Shown here: piece by piece, positions 6,086-11,076 of the stretch | Numbering within the stretch: the first letter of the stretch is position 1 | Layout: the number at the start of each line of letters is the position of its first letter | Made by a program: the position numbers and the translations under genes | Origin: an uncultured bacterium | Lineage (GTDB): Bacteria > Pseudomonadota > Alphaproteobacteria > CAISDR01 | Assembly (NCBI GenBank): GCA_903884125.1 | Contig: CAISDR010000299.1 | Location: 1 to 11,076, forward strand | Length of the DNA: 11,076 nucleotides | Reading direction: 5' to 3' | The notes under the pieces: generated by a model | The model's input: the letters and a program-made list of their open reading frames with translations, nothing else | Told to the model about the DNA's origin: nothing | The model's database searches: none

Positions 6086-6494
6086 TTTTACGTCTGAATC
6101 CTTCGACTGCGACATCATCCATCTGGACCTGTTCAGCCCGCAGTTCATCGGCCGCACGCCTGCGCTGGAAATTCGCCTCGGCGATTTCAAATTTCTTCAG
6201 CTCGCGAAAGCTTTCAGCCAGATCATCGCGGGCTTCCAGGACCTTTTCTTCCAGATCGGCAATGGAGGCTGCCAGTTTGGCGCGCCGCTGGATGATGGCC
6301 TGAGCATAGGCACCATAGGTCATGGACGCTTCGTAATCGGCATTGGCCCTGGCCTGTTCGTTGACCAGTTCGACTTCCAGATTCTGGGCCTGCAGCTTGA
6401 TCTGGTCCAGCAGGCGGTCCAATTCTGCCAGCCTGCGCCGTTTGTCATCTACATCGCGCTCATTGAGCCGGATCAGGATTTTGCGACCCTTCAT
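6075..6494 (-). CDS. fliJ: Flagellar export chaperone FliJ
   Basis: A 139-residue, almost wholly helical, highly charged coiled-coil protein with heptad-like spacing throughout (DDKRRRLAELDRLLDQIKLQ, then DLEEKVLEARDDLAESFREL, then RRRAADELRAEQVQMDD), the size and layout of FliJ. FliJ is the stalk-like subunit that inserts in the FliI ATPase ring and engages FlhA in the flagellar type III export gate, and it escorts chaperones. The assignment rests on architecture and on the flagellar/CtrA neighbourhood, since coiled coils give little sequence identity. The ribosome site GGAG lies 7 bases before the ATG at 6494. It is divergent to ctrA across a 221-bp control region with a CtrA box. fliI, its usual neighbour, is not adjacent on either side. 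The end overlaps the acetyltransferase start. Confidence 0.8.
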   Translation of the reverse strand: MKGRKILIRLNERDVDDKRRRLAELDRLLDQIKLQAQNLEVELVNEQARANADYEASMTYGAYAQAIIQRRAKLAASIADLEEKVLEARDDLAESFRELKKFEIAEANFQRRRAADELRAEQVQMDDVAVEGFRRKNAG

Positions 6495-6530
6495 GGCAAT
6501 GCTCCAAAATTAACAGGGCATTTTGCCCCA

Positions 6531-6571
6531 AATGACCCCGGTTTGAGGCCAAACGGGAAATCTAGGTCATT
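6531..6571 (-). other. Stem-loop in the fliJ leader / ctrA upstream region
   Basis: Outer arms AATGAC (6531-6536) and GTCATT (6566-6571) flank an inner stem CCC-GTTTG / CAAAC-GGG (6537-6557) with loop AGGC and one bulged G at 6540. It lies between the CtrA box and the fliJ ribosome site, so it would form in the 5' leader of fliJ mRNA. There is no T-run, so it is not a standard terminator. The role is unknown. Confidence 0.4.
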
Positions 6572-6575
6572 AATA

Positions 6576-6590
6576 TTAATGCCAGTTTAA
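6576..6590. promoter_or_regulatory. CtrA-binding box TTAA-N7-TTAA
   Basis: TTAATGCCAGTTTAA is an exact match to the established full CtrA consensus, two TTAA half-sites separated by 7 bases. It sits 82 bp upstream of the fliJ start and 126 bp upstream of the ctrA start, so it could serve either gene. It suggests direct control of fliJ and/or autoregulation by CtrA. Confidence 0.7.
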
Positions 6591-6624
6591 ACACATTAGT
6601 CGAAATCGGCCCAAAATGCCTCTG

Positions 6625-6675
6625 TTAACAATCCTGCTTAACCTTTGTTAACGAATCTGCTATTAACAATTCTGA
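6625..6675. promoter_or_regulatory. Cluster of three TTAAC-type repeats before ctrA
   Basis: Three imperfect direct copies, TTAACAATCCTGC (6625-6637), TTAACGAATCTGC (6648-6660) and TTAACAATTCTGA (6663-6675), lie 41-91 bases before ctrA. A further TTAA at 6638-6641 makes a TTAA-N6-TTAAC pair with the second copy, one base short of the canonical CtrA spacing. They are probably CtrA half-sites or a related regulator's sites overlapping the ctrA promoter. Confidence 0.55.
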
Positions 6676-6715
6676 ACACATCCTGGCCGACTGACGGCTC
6701 TAAAGGGTATTCCCC

Positions 6716-7426
6716 ATGCGCGTTCTATTGATCGAAGATGATTCAGCGGTTGCCAAAAGCATCAATCTGATGCTGACCCAGGCCAGCTTTAACGTCTATA
6801 CAACGGATCTGGGTGAGGAGGGATTGGACCTCGGCAAGCTATATGATTACGACATCATCCTGCTGGATCTGAACCTGCCGGACATGAGCGGCTATGACGT
6901 TTTAAAGAAGCTGCGTCTGTCGCGGGTTGCAACGCCAATTCTTATTCTGTCTGGCCTTGCCGATACCGAAGCCAAAGTCAAAGGCCTCGGCTTCGGGGCC
7001 GACGATTACATGACCAAGCCTTTCCACAAGGACGAACTGATCGCCCGCATCAATGCGATTGTCCGCCGGTCCAAGGGCCATGCTGAAAGCGTGATCAAGG
7101 TTGGCCGGATGGTGGTCAATCTGGATACCAAGACTGTCGAGGCCGATGGCCAGCGCGTGCATCTGACCGGCAAGGAATACGCCATGCTGGAATTACTGGC
7201 CCTGCGCAAGGGTACGACCCTGACCAAGGAAATGTTCCTGAACCACCTTTATGGCGGCATGGATGAACCGGAACTGAAAATCATTGACGTATTCATCTGC
7301 AAGCTTCGTAAAAAGCTTTCTAACGCGACAGGCGGTCAGAATTACATCGAAACCGTGTGGGGACGTGGCTATGTGCTGCGCGATGCCGATGAAAAGGTGC
7401 TGGAAGCCGCAGGCACGCGCGCCTGA
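6716..7426 (+). CDS. ctrA: Response regulator CtrA
   Basis: An OmpR/PhoB-class regulator of 236 residues (Caulobacter CtrA is of similar length). The receiver domain covers residues 1-118: acidic pair E8-D9-D10, phospho-acceptor D51 (LLDLNLP), conserved Lys101 in MTKPFHKDEL. The winged-helix DNA-binding domain covers about 128-224, with LTGKEYAMLELLALRKGTTLTKEMFLNHLYGGMDEPELKIIDVFICKLRKKL and the IETVWGRGYVLRD wing, diagnostic of CtrA. It binds TTAA-N7-TTAA and is phosphorylated through the CckA-ChpT relay. In Caulobacter it drives the cell cycle; in Rhodospirillales relatives it is mainly a dispensable motility regulator, which fits fliJ and che neighbours here. The protein ends GTRA, without the terminal Ala-Ala used for ClpXP turnover in Caulobacter. 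The start has AAGGG about 9 bases upstream. The CtrA-type boxes upstream suggest autoregulation. Confidence 0.97.
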   Translation: MRVLLIEDDSAVAKSINLMLTQASFNVYTTDLGEEGLDLGKLYDYDIILLDLNLPDMSGYDVLKKLRLSRVATPILILSGLADTEAKVKGLGFGADDYMTKPFHKDELIARINAIVRRSKGHAESVIKVGRMVVNLDTKTVEADGQRVHLTGKEYAMLELLALRKGTTLTKEMFLNHLYGGMDEPELKIIDVFICKLRKKLSNATGGQNYIETVWGRGYVLRDADEKVLEAAGTRA

Positions 7427-7429
7427 CAA

Positions 7430-8263
7430 CTATCGGCGGCCCGACTGGCTGGCCCTGGTCTTGATATAAATGCCGCGCAGTTCCGGGTGCAAAGTGAACT
7501 GGTCTGTTATGCCGATGACAGTTTCAGCCGAACCCAAAACCAGCGCGCCATCGTCTGGCAGTGCTTCAGCCAGCTTGGCAAAGATCATCCGTTTTACGTC
7601 GATGTCAAAATAGATCAGAACATTCCGACAGAATATCAGGTCAAACCTGCCAAGCGGACTAAACGAATCCAACAGATTGAATGATCTGAATTTGACCATC
7701 GCGCGAATGGTCGGCGAAATCACCCAGTCGTCGCCGTCCTTGGTGAAATATTTCGCCAGCATGCCAATGGGCAACCCACGCTGTACTTCGAACTGGGTAT
7801 AACGCCCGGATTCGGCCCGCGCCAAAGCCGCTGGCGACAGATCGGTTCCCAGAATCTCAACCCGTGTGCCACCCAGCGCGCCGCGCGCTTCGGCACACAG
7901 CATTGCCAGCGAATAAGCTTCCTGCCCGGTTGACGCCGCCGCAGACCAGATCCGGATGGCACCTGACCGCCCAGGCCGCGCCAACAGCCCTGGTAAAAGC
8001 CGGTTGGCAAAATGATCAAATGGCAGTCGATCACGAAAGAACAGGGTTTCATTGGTGGTCATGGCATCGACCACGTCATCGGCCAGCGGACCGCTGGTCG
8101 AAAGCCTCAGCGACCTGACCAATGCGGCTATATCGGAAAACTGATGCCGGGATAAAACGGGCACCAGTCTGCTCTGGAACAGATATATCTTGTCATCCGC
8201 TAGGCTGATGCCTGATCGGGCCCGGATAAAACCCGACAGAAACTCAAATTCAGCTGGTGTCAC
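7430..8263 (-). CDS. cheR: Chemoreceptor glutamate methyltransferase CheR
   Basis: A 277-residue protein of normal CheR size. The N-terminal helical domain (about 1-80) ends in the signature MTTNETLFFRD (68-78). The SAM-binding domain contains IWSAAASTGQEAYSLAM (105-121), the acidic ribose-binding strand ILGTDLS (137-143), and FCRNVLIYFD (211-220). It transfers methyl groups from S-adenosylmethionine to glutamates of chemoreceptors, countering CheB, so that the cell adapts to constant stimuli. It is cytosolic, acting at receptor arrays. There is no C-terminal TPR or visible NWETF-receptor-tethering domain. It is the last gene of the che operon; its ATG overlaps the cheB stop by 4 bp, implying translational coupling. 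Its stop is 3 bp from the convergent ctrA stop, with no room for a terminator between. Confidence 0.96.
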   Translation of the reverse strand: MTPAEFEFLSGFIRARSGISLADDKIYLFQSRLVPVLSRHQFSDIAALVRSLRLSTSGPLADDVVDAMTTNETLFFRDRLPFDHFANRLLPGLLARPGRSGAIRIWSAAASTGQEAYSLAMLCAEARGALGGTRVEILGTDLSPAALARAESGRYTQFEVQRGLPIGMLAKYFTKDGDDWVISPTIRAMVKFRSFNLLDSFSPLGRFDLIFCRNVLIYFDIDVKRMIFAKLAEALPDDGALVLGSAETVIGITDQFTLHPELRGIYIKTRASQSGRR

Positions 8264-9489
8264 ATGCCGCCCTTGATCAGGCGGGACAAGGCTGCGGGCA
8301 GCTGGTCAAGTCCAACCACCGATGATGCCAGGCCAGCTGTTGCCGCAGCCCCCGGCATCCCCCAGACCACCGAGCTGGCCTCGTCCTGGCAAACTAGCGT
8401 TCCGCCAGCATCCACCAGTATCCGTGCCCCCTCGCGGCCATCGCTGCCCATACCTGTCAGGATCAGCGCCAGTGCCTGAGCACCGTAGATCTTGGCGACC
8501 GAACGGAACATCGGATCAACCGCAGGCCTGCAGAAATTCTCAGGCGCATCCTGATTAAGGCGCAGAACCTTACCACTACCTTCGGCCATAATTGTCATAT
8601 GAAAATCACCCGGTGCCACATAGATCTGGCCCGAGACCAGTGGTTCGCCGGATACAGCCTCCTTGCAGGTACGCTTGGTGGCATTCTGGATATGCTCAGC
8701 CAGGATCGCGGTGAACGTCGCAGGCATATGCTGGGTGATAACCACGGGCAGATTCAGGTCTGGCGACAGCGCGCCCAGCAGTTTGAACAGCGCCTGTGGG
8801 CCGCCGGTTGAAGAGCCAATGGCCAGAATCGCCGGTCGCGCGCGCGATGCCGGCCGCAGAACCACCTGCTGTTTGCCCCAGATGGAACCTGATGTCACCG
8901 GTCCCGGCGTACTGCCGGGGGTGGCGGGTCGTGGACTGATCGGGGGTCTTGGCGTAACGGCTGGCGCTGTGGATACTGCCGGACGAACAGGTGCCGCAAT
9001 CGGCGACGGTCGGGGCGAACTTGACCGCGACTTGCGGATCGTCGCGTGAACCTTGACCTTTTCAATCAGCTCGTTACGGAAATCATCGCTACCCGCGTAG
9101 CGGGATTCCGGCTTGGCGATATAATCTACCGCTCCCATCGACAACGCTCTAAGGCTGATTTCAGCATTTCGACGGGTAAGCGTCGATGACATGATGATCT
9201 TAAGGTCGGGTTGGGCCTTGAGCAGCAGTGGCAGCGCCGTCATGCCATCCATTTCAGGCATTTCGATATCCAGAAGCAGCACATCAGGCTGGGTATCAAG
9301 AAGTTGCCGCACTGCAACCGCGCCATTGGAATAAGATGCTACCACCTTGATATCCGGATCGACTTCAAGCCAGCGGGTGACAATGCCGCGCACCACGGCT
9401 GAATCATCGGCGATGGCAACGCGGATAGGGGCGTCGGAACTGCTGCGCGCTTTTTGGCCCGTGTTATCTGACCCGGCAGGAGCACTCAC
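8260..9489 (-). CDS. cheB: Chemotaxis methylesterase/deamidase CheB
   Basis: A 409-residue protein, longer than the usual 350 or so. A 20-residue polar N-terminal extension precedes the receiver domain (about 21-145), with acidic pair D28-D29, phospho-acceptor D74 (LLLDIEMPEMDG) and K126. A long Pro/Ser/Ala-rich linker (about 155-205, repeated RPxxSP/PRP-like units) joins it to the catalytic domain (about 218-405). Catalytic residues are visible: Ser227 in IGSSTGGP, His254 in TQHMP, Asp350 in LTGMGSDG, plus the VAPGDFHM loop. It removes methyl groups from receptor glutamates and deamidates glutamines when phosphorylated by CheA. It overlaps cheR and cheY by 4 bp each. The extended disordered linker is about twice the enteric length and could alter receiver-catalytic coupling. 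Confidence 0.96.
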   Translation of the reverse strand: MSAPAGSDNTGQKARSSSDAPIRVAIADDSAVVRGIVTRWLEVDPDIKVVASYSNGAVAVRQLLDTQPDVLLLDIEMPEMDGMTALPLLLKAQPDLKIIMSSTLTRRNAEISLRALSMGAVDYIAKPESRYAGSDDFRNELIEKVKVHATIRKSRSSSPRPSPIAAPVRPAVSTAPAVTPRPPISPRPATPGSTPGPVTSGSIWGKQQVVLRPASRARPAILAIGSSTGGPQALFKLLGALSPDLNLPVVITQHMPATFTAILAEHIQNATKRTCKEAVSGEPLVSGQIYVAPGDFHMTIMAEGSGKVLRLNQDAPENFCRPAVDPMFRSVAKIYGAQALALILTGMGSDGREGARILVDAGGTLVCQDEASSVVWGMPGAAATAGLASSVVGLDQLPAALSRLIKGGM

Positions 9490-9854
9490 GCAATCAGCCC
9501 AACTTCCCGGAATTTGGCTTCGATGATTTCGCGGTCAAAGGGCTTCATAATATATTCGTTGGCACCTGCGGCAATGGCCCGGGTGATATGGTCGAGATCG
9601 TTTTCCGTTGAACAAAACACGACGATCGGCACATGCCCATCCGGTTCCTTTCGCAGCGCGACCAGGAATTCAAGGCCATCGACCACTGGCATGTTCCAGT
9701 CCAGCAGGATCGCGTCCGGCTTTTTAATCCGGCAGCGGTCAAGCGCCTGCTGGCCATCAGCCGCTTCTTCGACGGAAAAGTTAAGTTCTTCAAGGATTCG
9801 CCGGGCAACCTTGCGAATTACACCTGAATCATCGACGACAAGGCATGACTTCAT
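9486..9854 (-). CDS. cheY: Chemotaxis response regulator CheY
   Basis: A single-domain receiver of 122 residues. It has acidic residues D8-D9 (VVDDS), phospho-acceptor D52 (LLDWNMPVVDG), Thr83 (CSTEND), Tyr101 (GANEYIMKPF; aromatic switch position) and Lys104. Phospho-CheY binds the flagellar motor switch (FliM/FliN) to alter rotation. The start MKSCLVVDD at 9854 has AGAGGG 5 bases upstream; a longer in-frame start at 9908 adds residues unlike CheY and is rejected. The stop overlaps the cheB ATG by 4 bp. The 122-bp gap to cheW is the only break in the operon. It holds two CCCCATTTT copies 50 bp apart (9889-9897, 9939-9947) and no clear terminator, so the operon probably reads through. Confidence 0.95.
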   Translation of the reverse strand: MKSCLVVDDSGVIRKVARRILEELNFSVEEAADGQQALDRCRIKKPDAILLDWNMPVVDGLEFLVALRKEPDGHVPIVVFCSTENDLDHITRAIAAGANEYIMKPFDREIIEAKFREVGLIA

Positions 9855-9976
9855 CTCAACCCTCTGCAAAGCGCGGAAGACAGAAGTACCCCATTTTCGG
9901 GTATCCAATCAAACCTTTAAGTCAACCTCGCGCTCTATCCCCATTTTGGCCAATCCCCAACCCTTGAACAGATTTT

Positions 9977-10471
9977 TCAGGCAGCAGAGGTATAGCGCGA
10001 AAAGTCCAGCACTTTGCTCACTTCCAGCACCACAAGCAACTGGCCCTTGAGCCGATAAATACCGCCGGACACTTCGCGCCAGCGGGGATCCAGATTGGCG
10101 GGATTGCGTTCATATTGTTCGGGCGACAGTGACAAAACCTCGCCGACCGAGTCAATCATCAGGCTGTAGGATTCGCCAGCATGTTCGACCACAACCGCCA
10201 TCTGGGGCTTTTCGCCTTCATAGGGGGGAAGTCCCAGTCGGCGACGGACATCGATTGCAGTTACGATGCGACCGCGCAGATTAAGAACCCCTGCGACTTC
10301 GCGCGGAGCCAGCGGGACCGCTGTTATGTTATGTGGCACAAACACGTCATGTACCTGCAATACCGGGATACCGAAGTGCTGGTTCGCGATTACAACGGTT
10401 ACGAAATCAGCCTCGCTCGTCGCCACAGCCGGCAAGTCTGCGCTTTTTGTGGTCAGCATATTCGAGCTCAT
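9977..10471 (-). CDS. cheW: Chemotaxis coupling protein CheW
   Basis: A 164-residue CheW domain protein. Residues about 21-157 form the paired SH3-like barrels: FVTVVIANQHFGIPVLQVHDVF (23-44), the diagnostic GVLNLRGRIVTAIDVRRRLGL (61-81), the SLMIDSVGEVLSL strand (103-115), and GGIYRLKGQLLVVLEVSKVL (136-155). CheW bridges CheA and chemoreceptors in signalling arrays. The conserved NLRGR arginine region used for receptor contact is present. The N-terminal 20 residues are flexible. The ATG at 10471 overlaps the cheA stop (4 bp), showing coupling. An internal ATG (residue 5) is also possible. Together with cheA, cheY, cheB and cheR it gives the same gene order as the Azospirillum Che1 operon. 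Confidence 0.95.
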   Translation of the reverse strand: MSSNMLTTKSADLPAVATSEADFVTVVIANQHFGIPVLQVHDVFVPHNITAVPLAPREVAGVLNLRGRIVTAIDVRRRLGLPPYEGEKPQMAVVVEHAGESYSLMIDSVGEVLSLSPEQYERNPANLDPRWREVSGGIYRLKGQLLVVLEVSKVLDFSRYTSAA

Positions 10472-11076
10472 GCGGCTTCTCCGGCATGTTCAAAGGTTTC
10501 GTGCAGGGTTGCCAGCAATGCGTCCCGGTCCAGTTTGACCACATAGTCAGTAAACCCGACCTGACGACCGCGCTCAAAATCCTGCGGCGTGGACCGCGCC
10601 GAAAGCGCAATGATCGGCGTGTCGCGCCAAGCGCCTTCCTTTCGGATCGCCTCGGCCAGTTCAAACCCGTTCATGCCCGGCATTTCGATGTCGGATACGA
10701 TGGCATCAAACATCCGGCCATCATCGCGCAGGCGCAATGCAGCGACAGGATCATTCATTGTGGTCACATCATAACCCGATACCTGCAACAATGGCCCGAT
10801 CATGTTCAGGAAGAACGGGCTGTCATCCACAAGAAGGACCTTGCGCTTGTGGCCACCGCCTGATGCCGTGGCACTTGCACGCTGGAACCAGTCTGCAAAG
10901 CCCTGAACCAGATAATAACCAACATCGATTATTTCGGTTGCCTGATTGCGGATAATTGCCGAACCAAGAACGCCAGGTTGTTCAGAAACCAGTTCAACCT
11001 TGAGCCGGTCTTCAACAATGTCGACAATCTCATCGACGGCCAGACCCATGGCACGATCATCATCGGTGAAGACCAG
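10468..11076 (-). CDS. cheA: Hybrid histidine kinase CheA, C-terminal end (runs off the window)
   Basis: The frame is open to the right edge (202 residues visible), so the Hpt, dimerisation and kinase domains lie outside. Residues 1-63 are the end of the CheW-like regulatory (P5) domain (GLAVDEIVDIVEDRLKVE, then GSAIIRNQATEIIDVGYYL). After a short Gly/Ala linker (ASATASGGG) a complete receiver domain follows (about 78-196), with acidic pair D84-D85, phospho-acceptor D129 (VSDIEMPGMNG), Ser159 and Lys181 (VVKLDRD). This CheA-REC hybrid layout is known from Azospirillum/Rhodospirillum-type chemotaxis systems; the receiver can act as phosphate sink or modulator. It is the most upstream operon gene visible; the stop overlaps the cheW start. 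The kinase end could not be checked, so loss of catalytic residues cannot be excluded. Confidence 0.93.
   Translation of the reverse strand: MVFTDDDRAMGLAVDEIVDIVEDRLKVELVSEQPGVLGSAIIRNQATEIIDVGYYLVQGFADWFQRASATASGGGHKRKVLLVDDSPFFLNMIGPLLQVSGYDVTTMNDPVAALRLRDDGRMFDAIVSDIEMPGMNGFELAEAIRKEGAWRDTPIIALSARSTPQDFERGRQVGFTDYVVKLDRDALLATLHETFEHAGEAA

Noticed and set aside
6516..6528. Small hairpin GGGCA-TTT-TGCCC before fliJ
   Set aside because: Only a 5-base stem without a T-run; too weak to call a terminator or riboswitch.
5949..6590. 213-codon plus-strand frame opposite fliJ
   Set aside because: Antisense shadow of the fliJ/acetyltransferase coding region; ends in the ctrA control region.
1..11076. 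CRISPR arrays, tRNA/rRNA genes, riboswitches, integrases or phage genes
   Set aside because: Looked for regularly spaced repeats, tRNA T-loop sequences and typical mobile-element proteins on both strands; none found.

Overview
The window looks like alphaproteobacterial chromosome, most likely from a motile member of the Rhodospirillales-type lineages (Thalassospira or Azospirillum-like; this is an inference from gene content, not a database match). The main reasons are a full-length CtrA response regulator, TTAA-type CtrA boxes in its upstream region, and a chemotaxis operon in the order cheA-cheW-cheY-cheB-cheR whose CheA carries a C-terminal receiver domain.

Layout. (1) 1-591: the N-terminal part of a GSCFA-family protein on the minus strand, running off the left edge. 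(2) 592-1379: a visibly AT-richer stretch with no gene I can support. (3) 1380-1778 (+): a short ORF resembling only the C-terminal end of a flagellar hook-length-control (FliK-like) protein, apparently beheaded. (4) 1770-4174, all minus: a DUF1801/YdeI-like protein, a small four-helix membrane protein, an ArsR repressor with a tandem operator, and a two-domain SRPBCC/AHSA1 gene that is a pseudogene (in-frame stop plus an internal out-of-frame deletion). (5) 4467-5498: a divergent pair, a MarR regulator with a cysteine-rich tail and a SnoaL/NTF2-like protein. Two copies of the palindrome ATGTGCG-N3-CGCACAT lie between them, each in the spacer of one of two plausible promoters. (6) 5558-6494, minus: fliJ followed by an overlapping GNAT acetyltransferase. 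(7) 6495-6715: divergent fliJ/ctrA control region with a perfect TTAA-N7-TTAA box, three imperfect TTAAC-centred repeats and a long stem-loop. (8) ctrA (+), converging after only 3 bp on (9) the che operon (minus, 7430-11076). In the operon, neighbouring genes overlap by 4 bp except between cheW and cheY.

How the genes fit together. The right half is a motility and chemotaxis control locus. CheA (phosphodonor kinase), CheW (coupling), CheY (motor output), CheB and CheR (receptor adaptation) form a complete signalling set. CtrA in this lineage is known mainly as a motility regulator, and FliJ belongs to the flagellar export apparatus. The left half looks like accessory material of small regulator-plus-enzyme pairs lying between a damaged flagellar gene and fliJ, and fliI is not beside fliJ. 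I read this as a rearranged or insertion-prone segment next to a conserved motility locus. I see no CRISPR array, tRNA, rRNA, transposase or phage gene, and no convincing wholly new system. The best leads are the dual-operator MarR/SnoaL switch with its cysteine tail, the CtrA-box cluster, and the decayed SRPBCC gene behind an apparently intact ArsR repressor.
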